From Thermoplasmatales archaeon (lineage in GTDB: Archaea; Thermoplasmatota; E2; DHVEG-1): a DNA stretch of 64,000 nt. Positions 43,966 through 50,942 of the stretch are shown one piece after another. The number at the start of each line of letters is the position of its first letter. Position 1 is the stretch's first letter. Where the stretch lies: positions 737,789 through 801,788 of the forward strand of contig CP070724.1 of the NCBI GenBank assembly GCA_020350825.1, written 5' to 3'. The notes beneath the pieces were generated by a model. It saw only the letters and a list, made by a program, of their open reading frames with translations. It made no database searches and was not told the DNA's origin. Position numbers and translations under genes: made by a program.

Positions 43966-45018
43966 ATGAAACCTGAAGAAAGAATAAAATTGTTTAAAGA
44001 TGTATTTGAACCAAAATCTGGAGAAAAAGTGTTGTTTTTAATAGATATTCCACATGGAAATTTAAAAGATAATAAAAAATGGGCTGAACGTAGAGAGATG
44101 GCAAAAGAATGGTATCAAACATTTAAAAAGATGGGTGATGAAACCGGTTTTTTAGTACGTATGATGGAATTTAACGCTACCGGCATGCATAATAAACCAA
44201 TTCCAGAAGAAGTCTTAGAAACAGTTCGTAAGTCAAATCTGGTACTTGCTATGACTGAATTTTCTGTGACTTCATCAATATTGCCAATATGTAGAGCTGA
44301 AGGTTCAATTATTCGTGGTGCTAGTATGCCTAGTGTGGAAAGGAGAATGGAGAATACAGCATTCAAAGCTAACTATAAAGATGTAAAAAAGTATGCATTA
44401 GCAATTGAAAAAATGTTAAACAAGGCTGTCAGCGCTGAGGTTTTATTCTCCACAGGTGATAGTTTACATATTGATTTGAGAAATCGTGTCGCCCATGCAG
44501 ACACTGGTGATTGTAGTGAAAAGGGGCATGGAATTAATTTTCCAAGTGGTGAATCATATAAGACGCCATATGAGGCTGCATCTGATGAGCTCGATGAGTT
44601 TGGGGAGAGTAAAACTGAAGGTGTTCTCCCTGTAATTATAGATGGTGAACTTGTAAAATATGTTATAAAAAATAACAAAATCGTTGATGTTGTTGGAGAT
44701 GATGAGAAAGCAGAAAAGATGCGAGGTTTCTTTGCAGAAAACGATACCCGTAGAAACATTGCTGAGTTAGGTATTGGTTGTAATCCTAAAGCAGTTGTAA
44801 CCGGCAATATCCTAGAAGATGAAAAAGTTGGAGGATTACATATCGCATATGGTATGAGCTCGCATCTGGGTGGAAAAGTAAAAAGTGATATGCATCAGGA
44901 CATATGCTACCCTAAGGAATCACCTGTTGAAGCAAAAACACTTACTCTTATAAATAAAGATGGTACCAAAACTGAGCTTATACAAAATGCAATGTTACGA
45001 TACGAATTATTAAAATAA
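43966..45018 (+). CDS. M29-type aminopeptidase (leucyl aminopeptidase family)
   Basis: This 350-aa protein starts behind a strong ribosome binding site (TAGGGGGAAAAAATG). The C-terminal metal-binding region GIGCNPKAVVTGNILEDEKV, GGLHIAYGMSSHLGGKVKSD and MHQDICYP matches the E-x(n)-H-x(n)-D pattern of M29-type metallo-aminopeptidases. It would release N-terminal amino acids from peptides in the cytoplasm, fitting peptide fermentation. Length is slightly shorter than bacterial AmpS/PepS. No operon partner. Confidence 0.85.
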   Translation: MKPEERIKLFKDVFEPKSGEKVLFLIDIPHGNLKDNKKWAERREMAKEWYQTFKKMGDETGFLVRMMEFNATGMHNKPIPEEVLETVRKSNLVLAMTEFSVTSSILPICRAEGSIIRGASMPSVERRMENTAFKANYKDVKKYALAIEKMLNKAVSAEVLFSTGDSLHIDLRNRVAHADTGDCSEKGHGINFPSGESYKTPYEAASDELDEFGESKTEGVLPVIIDGELVKYVIKNNKIVDVVGDDEKAEKMRGFFAENDTRRNIAELGIGCNPKAVVTGNILEDEKVGGLHIAYGMSSHLGGKVKSDMHQDICYPKESPVEAKTLTLINKDGTKTELIQNAMLRYELLK

Positions 45019-45129
45019 ACACTTGCAGCAGACAAATGAGATTTGAACTCGAGTTTTCTCCTGCTAGGGCTATAAAACAAAATCCTCTTTCTTTTTATTT
45101 TTTTATTCCATAAAATAATTATTGCCAAT

Positions 45130-45157
45130 TTGGTTTTAACCAGAAGAATTCGTGTAA
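45130..45157. repeat. Dispersed element, diverged copy at decayed SPLF locus
   Basis: TTGGTTTTAACCAGAAGAAT then TCGTG lies just beyond the 3' end of the frameshifted SPLF gene (minus strand), the same relative place as in copies 1-3. TGGTT-TT-AACCA is a perfect small hairpin. Confidence 0.6.
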
Positions 45158-45181
45158 ATTGAATATAAAAGTTGACAATTA

Positions 45182-45861
45182 TTAATCGTTTTGAAATGCG
45201 GTATCTAGAGGCGATAATGTGGTAGTATACATTTCATACAAGGTTACCAGTACTTCAATGAATAAAAGGACTATGTTTCCCTTAAATAGCGGGATGCTTT
45301 CTGTAATTACATAAACGTTGTTTAATGCCCCTATTAAGGCTGTGAATATTTTATAATTTATACAGCCGCGAAAAACTGTTTTGCATCTAAAGGCAGTTTG
45401 ACAATCTAAGGTTTGACATGCAAACGTTAACGGTTCAGGATTATCTTGAGCAACTATATTGTTAGTATCTTCTCTAATAATTTGAATTACTTTTATCATC
45501 TTTGAAGACAGTTTTCCAGATTCCGTAAAATGGGTATCCGATGCATATATTACATATAATAATAGTTGATTAAATGCAGAATCATCTATCTCCTTATTCT
45601 TTCAATGATAGTTTTAATCATTGTAACTCTCGTTGGAATTAAAAAGGGAATCACCATCTTATTCTGCTTTTCTATATAATTAATTGTTAGAGTATTTTTA
45701 TTTTCTTCATCTATCGCTCTCTTGTTTCTAATCCTAAAAAGTGGTGATGCTTTGTAAATAGTAGAAGATTTAAAGGTTTGATAACAAACTACACCTGTAA
45801 ACGACACCAGAACAAGTATTACAACTGCTATAATACTACCAACAAATATCCGTTTTTCCAT
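45182..45861 (-). pseudogene. Frameshifted SPLF-family gene
   Basis: The 5' part (from ATG 45861, with an ATGGGGAAAT leader) reads MEKRIFVGSIIAVVILVLVS, the motif SPLFRIRNKRAIDEE, and TMIKTIIERIRR before a stop at 45586. The other frame continues the family exactly there: EIDDSAFNQLLLYVIYASDT, then SSKMIKVIQIIREDTNNIVA and a Cys-containing C-terminus, ending at 45182. One base was lost or gained near 45590. The C-terminus (ACQTLDCQTAFRCKTVFRGC) is more Cys-rich than in the intact copies. It is probably inactive. Confidence 0.8.
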
Positions 45862-46051
45862 AATATTTCCCCATATTCTCATAGATGTTAGGTGTTATGA
45901 TATTTATATATTAGTGTAATTTGAATTTAAAGAACAGAAAAATATACAATAAAAAAACTTCAAACTCTTCATAAATATCAATGGGAGGAGGCATATCTAA
46001 AAAAGCATCAGCAGTACCAAATCCTAGTAATAGTCCCCGATATAATAGTAC

Positions 46052-46386
46052 CTATTCTTGTGGTTCAATTTCTACATAAAAATCTGAAATATTTATATAA
46101 CTATTACCAAATATCATAATTGGTGCATTAATAGTAATTTACAACTGACATTGCCCCGAAATGTTTCATTACCTCCGTTTATGACATAGATATTTATACC
46201 AGGATAGCGAAATCCGCACCAAATTTCAAATCCCAAATACGGAGCTGAATTGCCTATCTTGATTTCTTGACTTTTATCTAATGTTTTACTTATATTGGTA
46301 TTTATTGATGGAGAAAAAGCAAATCCTATGAACAAGATAAAAACAGCAACTACTACCCCTTTCTTGATGAGGTTATTTTCTTCCGT
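46052..46386 (-). pseudogene. Truncated, start-less copy of the NNLIKK-type secreted protein
   Basis: The leader and first codons match the 310-aa gene at 2365-3297 (GAAGGGGAAAATT then ACG GAA GAA AAT AAC CTC), but the start ATG has become ACG at 46384-46386. The sequence continues ENNLIKKGVVVAVFILFIGF, lacks most of the middle, and shifts frame near 46120; the other frame gives INAPIMIFGNSYINISDFYV then EIEPQE, matching the C-terminus of the intact gene (YFTVEVQP). A longer open frame using upstream ATGs exists but runs through the promoter box, so it is not credible. Confidence 0.75.
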
Positions 46387-46403
46387 AATTTTCCCCTTCT
46401 TGA

Positions 46404-46438
46404 TATTAATAATGCAGAACTGATATATTTGTTTATCT
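46404..46438 (-). promoter_or_regulatory. Repeated promoter box, copy C
   Basis: This matches copies A and B (TATA AAATATATC and TGCATTATTAATA) with a few changes in between. It stands in front of the decayed secreted-protein copy at 46052-46386. Confidence 0.6.
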
Positions 46439-46495
46439 GTGACAAAGTTTTTTATAATATGTCGTCTATGAGAATATGAAAGGGGGAACTGGAAA

Positions 46496-47173
46496 ATGAA
46501 AAAGAAAATATTTGGAATAATCACCTGTATACTTTTGTGTATTACTCCTCCAGCAACTGTAGCGGTAACTGCAAATAATCTACTAATAGATCCACCATAT
46601 GGACCAACTGAAGGTTTAGTAGGAGTTGACTATACGGTTTGCTTTGATTTACCAGACGATCCTGATTGTAAACCGTACTATGTGATGTGGGACTGGGGAG
46701 ATGGACTCTTTACTAGTTGGATTGGGCCCTATTCAGCGGGAGAAACAGTTTGTGCAATTCATACGTGGACTGAACCAGGAAATTACGATATAAGGGTAAA
46801 AATAAAAGATGGCTGTGGGAACGAATATTGGTCAGATCCATGGACAATAACCATTGTGAACGTTACTGAGCTTGAAATTGAAGTTAAAGGTGGATTACCT
46901 GGAAAAATAATTATCAGAAACATTGGGAGTGAAACAGCGTATGATGTAAATTGGAGTGTTAATATTTCTGGAGGCGTTTTTGGATTTGTAAATTATAATT
47001 CTAAAGGTTCTTTATCATTACCACTTGAAACGGGAAATGAAAAAAATGTGTTATGGCTTCCAATTGGATTTGGTCGACTTGAGATTACTGCCACAGCATG
47101 TGCATTCAATGCTGCAGAAGTGCAAAAGATATCAGAAGGATTTCTTTTGTTATTCTTTGTAATAATACTATAA
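46496..47173 (+). CDS. Secreted PKD-domain protein with C-terminal membrane anchor
   Basis: This 225-aa protein starts behind GAAAGGGGGAACTGGAAA. It has a signal peptide (MKKKIFGIITCILLCITPPA) and a PKD domain at about residues 38-120 (GVDYTVCFDLPDDPDCKPYY, VMWDWGDGLFTSWIGPYSAG, HTWTEPGNYDIRVKIKDGCG). A second beta domain follows (GGLPGKIIIRNIGSETAYDV), with a hydrophobic C-terminus (GFLLLFFVIIL). It is transcribed divergently from the decayed SPLF locus. It is probably a cell-surface protein; binding partner unknown. Confidence 0.8.
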   Translation: MKKKIFGIITCILLCITPPATVAVTANNLLIDPPYGPTEGLVGVDYTVCFDLPDDPDCKPYYVMWDWGDGLFTSWIGPYSAGETVCAIHTWTEPGNYDIRVKIKDGCGNEYWSDPWTITIVNVTELEIEVKGGLPGKIIIRNIGSETAYDVNWSVNISGGVFGFVNYNSKGSLSLPLETGNEKNVLWLPIGFGRLEITATACAFNAAEVQKISEGFLLLFFVIIL

Positions 47174-47319
47174 AATCAACAAACTTCGTTCTCTTTTTTA
47201 TTTATAAAAACGACGTAGGGTTTTGTAGGATAATAAAAAGGGATTTTATTGAATTAATTATAGAGATTCGTTCATACTTAAAAATATAAATAACCCCAGA
47301 AGATTCGGGATGTAAGCTT

Positions 47320-47478
47320 ATGGTATATGTTTGTAATATTGAAATAATCAAAGATGGAGAAGAGTTTGTTGCGAGAGTTCATTTAGCCAATGGATCAACC
47401 AAAGAATACAGCCATAAGAATCTCGAAGAAGTACTTACAGAGATGGTTATTGGTCTTCAAGATGAGCTGGATGAATAA
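47320..47478 (+). CDS. Small protein (52 aa)
   Basis: ATG at 47320 follows GGGATG and opens MVYVCNIEIIKDGEEFVARV, then HLANGSTKEYSHKNLEEVLT and EMVIGLQDELDE, ending at 47478. The pattern of a three-stranded sheet followed by an acidic helix looks like a compact folded domain of the kind found in archaeal HicB-like or antitoxin-like small proteins. No toxin gene is adjacent. I consider it a real gene of unknown role. Confidence 0.65.
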   Translation: MVYVCNIEIIKDGEEFVARVHLANGSTKEYSHKNLEEVLTEMVIGLQDELDE

Positions 47479-47543
47479 CTATAATAATTCACAAAAACAT
47501 CTCCATTTTATTTCTCAATAATTGATTCCGCCATGAGAAAAAT

Positions 47544-47882
47544 CTAATCTCCTCTTGTTTTTAAAACAAAAGGCTCAAATAATAAAACATACGAAGGTTC
47601 GATACTTTTGGGGCAATGTTCAATCCCTTTAGGGATTATCGCTATTTGTCCTTCTAATAGAGTTATATCTGGTTGGTCTTTTAATTGGACAACGAGTTTA
47701 CCCTTTAAAATGTAAAAAAGTTCATCTTGATCTGTATGTTTATGCCAATGAAATTCTCCATCTATGTATGACATTCTCATAACTTGATCATTCACTCGTG
47801 CAACGTCAATAGGTGAGCAATGTTTACCAGCAATTTCATCCATTTTATTCTTCAAGTTTATAGCTGAGATCATTTTTATCAA
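47544..47882 (-). CDS. Cupin-domain protein
   Basis: This 112-aa single-domain cupin shows the metal-binding motif GEFHWHKHTDQDELFYILKG (HxH and E) and the second motif PKGIEHCPKSIEPSYVLLFE (one His). It is similar to small mannose-6-phosphate isomerase-like cupins of unknown substrate. A start at the third codon after the first Met (MISAINLKN) is equally likely. It stands alone between a small gene and the transposase. Confidence 0.85.
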   Translation of the reverse strand: MIKMISAINLKNKMDEIAGKHCSPIDVARVNDQVMRMSYIDGEFHWHKHTDQDELFYILKGKLVVQLKDQPDITLLEGQIAIIPKGIEHCPKSIEPSYVLLFEPFVLKTRGD

Positions 47883-48113
47883 ATAAAGGAGTTTTTTGCT
47901 TGTTAAATAGTTACTGCTTAGTTAAAAAACCAATCACGATTTTTTTGTAGGATAAAAAGGGATTGCAGAGACAATAGTTTAGATGAAAAAAACCCCTATT
48001 GAAAATATTTAATAGAACAACATAATTAAATCATCTAATACATTTTCATTCTTTTTTGGTAAAAACCCTAGAAAAAGCTAAGTACGTGTCAGAATAAGTA
48101 TATATTTATGAGC

Positions 48114-49244
48114 TTTGCACATAAACTATTCACACTTCAATTTTGCACATAAACTCCTGTGGCACATCTGAAAAATCGACTTTTATCCCTAGTTCAAAAA
48201 TCTCATGAATAAGCACAACAAGATTATGACAGAGTGCTTTACATAAAACTTCATTTTCTTGAGCAATTGAATTTCTTGCCCGCACATAATCTCCAAACTT
48301 ACGTTTCATCATAGAAAATACTGACTCAGCATTACTCCGCTTATGATAATGCTCCATAAACTCATCTTTATGGTCTCTAAAAAATCTATACATGATATTC
48401 CAAATTGGTAATCTATTATCAGATGTCCCTCGCACGCTCTTTATAAAAGGAATAAAAGGAAAAGCCCCATTTTTAAAGATAATCCAAAGGTTTTTCTCAG
48501 ATAGGTATCCTTTATCTGCACTTACTTCCCTCATTCTAAAATTCCGTGAAGTACTACATATCAGTTTTTCGAGCATAACCTTATCAGAAACATAACCATC
48601 AGTCACTTCAATATGAGTGATAACATTTGTTTTCACACCACTCATAACATGGGCTTTCTTGAAAGTTCTATGTTCATTATATATACTTCGTTTTTTAAGC
48701 CAATGACCATACATAATCGTACTAAATCCAGAGGCATCCATCGTAAAATCTTCTTCAACCTCTTTTAAAGGTAACGAAGATGCTTCAATTAGTTTCATCA
48801 ACACCTTTTTCATAACTGTTTTATTTAGATACTTTAAGATAGTATTAAAATGTGGAGATTGATTTATATAACCCAGGTGCTGAGCTAGTTTTAAATCTGA
48901 TTCACTCCGTCTGCTACTGAAATCAAGATACGTTTTGAGACAACAGGAAAAAACCATTTCACCGAGATTTGCTGGTGGTCTACCATTTCCTTTATATCTA
49001 GGTTGTGGTATCTGAGAAGTAATTTCATAAAGAAGTTCTAAAAACAGTATTTTTTCTTGAGTTTGTGCTTGGTTATAAGCAATCCAATCTTGTGGATAAG
49101 ACACTTTAATTTTAGGTTCTTCTTTGGATTTATTTTCCATATTACCTTTACCTTTTATTTCTAGGTAGTTTTCCAAGGTAGTTTGGTTTATATCAATTAG
49201 GACCATTTTATATTACCATCTTTTTACTACCTTTTTTACTACCT
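48114..49244 (-). mobile_element. IS5-like insertion sequence (ends uncertain)
   Basis: A full-length DDE transposase gene occupies 48130-49206. At its 3' side the motif TTTGCACATAAA occurs at 48114-48125 and 48142-48153. Related sequence recurs at 63172-63222 without a transposase. A matching inverted copy was not found on the other side (49207-49300), so the right end cannot be placed with confidence; no clear target-site duplication was seen. Confidence 0.6.
48130..49206 (-). CDS. IS5-like DDE transposase
   Basis: This 358-aa transposase has an N-terminal DNA-binding region with PRYKGNGRPPANLGEMVFSC and SESDLKLAQHLGYINQSPHF. The catalytic triad appears as DFTMDASGFSTIMYG (D), REVSADKGYLSEKN (D) and YHKRSNAESVFSMMKRKFGD (E), in the spacing of IS5/IS4-type elements. 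No frameshift or stop is seen, so it may be active. The gene reads towards the TTTGCACATAAA repeats, which encode its last residues. It lies divergent from an AbrB-type gene. Confidence 0.9.
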   Translation of the reverse strand: MVLIDINQTTLENYLEIKGKGNMENKSKEEPKIKVSYPQDWIAYNQAQTQEKILFLELLYEITSQIPQPRYKGNGRPPANLGEMVFSCCLKTYLDFSSRRSESDLKLAQHLGYINQSPHFNTILKYLNKTVMKKVLMKLIEASSLPLKEVEEDFTMDASGFSTIMYGHWLKKRSIYNEHRTFKKAHVMSGVKTNVITHIEVTDGYVSDKVMLEKLICSTSRNFRMREVSADKGYLSEKNLWIIFKNGAFPFIPFIKSVRGTSDNRLPIWNIMYRFFRDHKDEFMEHYHKRSNAESVFSMMKRKFGDYVRARNSIAQENEVLCKALCHNLVVLIHEIFELGIKVDFSDVPQEFMCKIEV

Positions 49245-49316
49245 ATTATATGGTATACCTATTGTAGTATATAAACTTTTAGGTATGATATTTGATAGTA
49301 TCAAAGGTAGTAAAAG
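49217..49316. promoter_or_regulatory. Divergent promoter with TACTACC repeats
   Basis: CTTTTTACTACCTTTT (from 49220) and TTTTTTACTACCT (49232-49244) are direct repeats, and AAAGGTAGTAAAAG (49303-49316) is their inverted copy. They flank an AT-rich stretch with TATA-like sequences between the transposase and the AbrB-type gene. The arrangement suggests binding by a symmetric DNA-binding protein, possibly the AbrB-type product. Confidence 0.45.
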
Positions 49317-49351
49317 TTATATATTCAACAAGACATTCATACTTTATTAAT

Positions 49352-49525
49352 ATGGGATTTACAACAACCATCGCAAAAGCATCCTCAGTTGCTAAATCGT
49401 ATCGTACAACTGTACCAGCAGCAGTTATGAACCAATTTAACCTTAAAGAAGGCGATAAACTAGATTGGGCTTTTAAAACGGATAGGGAAAATTTAATAAT
49501 AGTTGTTAAACCCGAGAAATCATAA
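49352..49525 (+). CDS. AbrB/SpoVT-type DNA-binding protein
   Basis: This 57-aa protein reads MGFTTTIAKASSVAKSYRTT, VPAAVMNQFNLKEGDKLDWA and FKTDRENLIIVVKPEKS. The VPAAVMNQFNLKEGDKLDW pattern is the swapped-hairpin AbrB fold seen in archaeal regulators and antitoxins. The frame is open 20 codons further upstream, through the inverted-repeat region, but ATG 49352 gives the normal family length. No toxin partner follows; a tRNA-like gene is next. Confidence 0.85.
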   Translation: MGFTTTIAKASSVAKSYRTTVPAAVMNQFNLKEGDKLDWAFKTDRENLIIVVKPEKS

Positions 49526-49575
49526 AGTTTATCTAGTTCGCAAATATATTTATTCACATTATCACATTGTTGGTA

Positions 49576-49647
49576 TACCCCTGATGGGATTTGAACCCAC
49601 ATTTTTTCCTTAGTGGGGAATTGGGCTCTCCATTACCCTACAGGGGA
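49576..49647 (-). tRNA. tRNA-like gene with aberrant anticodon loop
   Basis: On the minus strand 72 nt fold as a cloverleaf. The acceptor TCCCCTG pairs with CAGGGG, followed by U8, A9, a D arm GGGT-AATGGAGA-GCCC with the canonical GG pair, and a 4-bp anticodon stem TTCC/GGAA. The variable loop is AAAT, and the T arm is GTGGG-TTCAAAT-CCCAT. The 7-nt anticodon loop is CCACTAA, so position 33 is C instead of the invariant U and the triplet 34-36 reads ACT. Positions 1 and 72 are both U and do not pair. Identity is undetermined; it may be a decayed or specialised tRNA. Confidence 0.6.
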
Positions 49648-49710
49648 AAATCAATTTTCTTTAGATTTAATATATAAAACTTTACACTTTTATTGATTAA
49701 TATTACCAAA

Positions 49711-49830
49711 TTTTCCACATTAGAAAAATACTAGATTGTATTTATCCAAATTGGATTTTACTACAATTGAAAAATCACAAAATAATTTTCAAGTTTAGAA
49801 AAAAGAATACAAAAATTTCCAAAATGGAAA
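49711..49830. promoter_or_regulatory. Cluster of palindromic operator-like sites
   Basis: Upstream of the HTH-like gene at 49877 stand TTTTCCACATTAGAAAA (49711-49727), TCCAAATTGGA (49745-49755), TTTTCAAGTTTAGAAAA (49786-49802) and TTTCCAAAATGGAAA (49816-49830). All are related near-palindromes. A TATA-like TTTTTATATAAACA follows at about 49842, so the sites sit just upstream of the promoter core. Confidence 0.55.
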
Positions 49831-49876
49831 AATCAGAAAATGTTTTTATATAAACATTCAATCAACAAATGATTTT

Positions 49877-50566
49877 GTGGCTATACGGCTAACTAAAAAA
49901 CAAAAACACATATTTGCTGATTTTCTGAAAAATGATAATAAACCCATTTCTAATCCCGAAATTTATTCAGCATTAGTAAAACGAAATGTAAGAATATCTA
50001 AGAGAACAGTTAAAAACACCTTGGATGACTATGACCAGTTCAATAAGATAGGTAATCCTGCATTACTTGTTAAAGACCTCGATAAAACTACAGGAGGTAC
50101 ATGTTATAAAATTAAAGAAGATTTGGATACATTTGTAGAACTTGCTCGAGGCCTATTAATAACCAAGGAATTTTCCCCTATCTTTTTCCAATCAAAGTAT
50201 GCTCAAAAACTACTAAAAAACAAATCTATCATAAGCTATATCGAAGAAAATCTTAATTTAGAATTTCTTGAGGATACAAAACTAAAAATTCATCAAATAA
50301 TTCAAAATTCACCATCAGCATTATACTTTGGGCTTTTTAAAAAGAATCTATTGTCACAAAAAACAGAAGACATAGGTTTTTTACCAGACGAGGCAGAACA
50401 TGAAATTAGGGAAAATTTTATTAGTAGATTATTAGATGATTTGAGAGATAAAGATTTTTTCTTATCTGAAAATTTAGAAGAATTAGGAATCACTGTAACG
50501 ATGAATTGGAAGTTTAAAGAGAAAAAAGAATCTAAATTTAATTTAAAATTAAAATATAAACAATAA
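49877..50566 (+). CDS. Probable HTH DNA-binding protein (229 aa)
   Basis: The GTG start at 49877 gives AIRLTKKQKHIFADFLKNDN, then SNPEIYSALVKRNVRISKRT and VKNTLDDYDQFNKIGNPALL, which looks like a winged helix in the first 75 residues. The rest is helical and charged with no recognised domain (FVELARGLLITKEFSPIFFQ, ENFISRLLDDLRDKDFFLSE). A cluster of palindromes upstream suggests it regulates itself. It lies next to the tRNA-like gene and IS, in an accessory region. Confidence 0.65.
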   Translation: MAIRLTKKQKHIFADFLKNDNKPISNPEIYSALVKRNVRISKRTVKNTLDDYDQFNKIGNPALLVKDLDKTTGGTCYKIKEDLDTFVELARGLLITKEFSPIFFQSKYAQKLLKNKSIISYIEENLNLEFLEDTKLKIHQIIQNSPSALYFGLFKKNLLSQKTEDIGFLPDEAEHEIRENFISRLLDDLRDKDFFLSENLEELGITVTMNWKFKEKKESKFNLKLKYKQ

Positions 50567-50567
50567 G

Positions 50568-50654
50568 CTATTTCTTACGTCTTCTTTTAGTAGTGCTTTT
50601 TCTTCTACTCCAAGATGATTTCGGTTTGGATTTACGAGATTTTCTTTTTCCCAT
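50568..50654 (-). CDS. Possible 28-aa Lys/Arg-rich peptide
   Basis: ATG at 50654 opens MGKRKSRKSKPKSSWSRRKS then TTKRRRKK and a TAG at 50568-50570. More than half of the residues are basic, with regular Ser/Thr. Such peptides occur as small ribosomal or nucleoid proteins in archaea and viruses. It converges on the HTH gene with a 1-bp gap. Too short for a secure call. Confidence 0.4.
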   Translation of the reverse strand: MGKRKSRKSKPKSSWSRRKSTTKRRRKK

Positions 50655-50765
50655 AAGTTACACTTTTTCAATTAAGTCATAATCTTAGTAGTATAAAAGG
50701 ATTGCATTTTAGAGAGCTTTGCCCTAAAATTCTATTTTAACTTAAAATTACTACCAATATAATTT

Positions 50766-50790
50766 TTGGTTTTTAGCCCAGAAGAATCAG
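50766..50790. repeat. Dispersed ~30-bp element, copy near the surface-protein gene
   Basis: TTGGTTTTTAGCCCAGAAGA then ATCAG is identical to the core of copies 1 and 3. Here no SPLF-family gene is recognisable; the adjacent 50790-50900 is AT-rich and may hold a fully decayed one. The rest of the gap to 50942 holds the promoter of the next gene. Confidence 0.65.
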
Positions 50791-50942
50791 TTGTTATTTT
50801 CTGCCGAGAAATCAAGCATCCTTAATTAATATAATAATTAAATAATCGGGTTTTTCGTTAATCAACGTCAATTTATTCGGCATATTTATATAGTTTTCGT
50901 TTCGTAAGAAATCTAGAAAATTTTATAGGGAGGAAAAAAGAG

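Noticed and set aside
45030..45100. tRNA-like T arm (TCGAG-TTCAAAT-CTC, minus strand) after the aminopeptidase gene.
   Set aside because: Only three base pairs of the T stem form, and no acceptor, D or anticodon arm could be built around it.
46387..46524. Upstream extension of the minus-strand frame through MIIPNIFFFIFQF.
   Set aside because: It reads through the conserved promoter box and overlaps the start of the divergent PKD gene.
47222..47967. Imperfect direct repeat TTTTGTAGGATAA...AAAGGGATT at 47222 and 47943 flanking the cupin gene.
   Set aside because: Both copies are short and diverged by a 3-base gap; no mobile gene lies between, so it could be chance.
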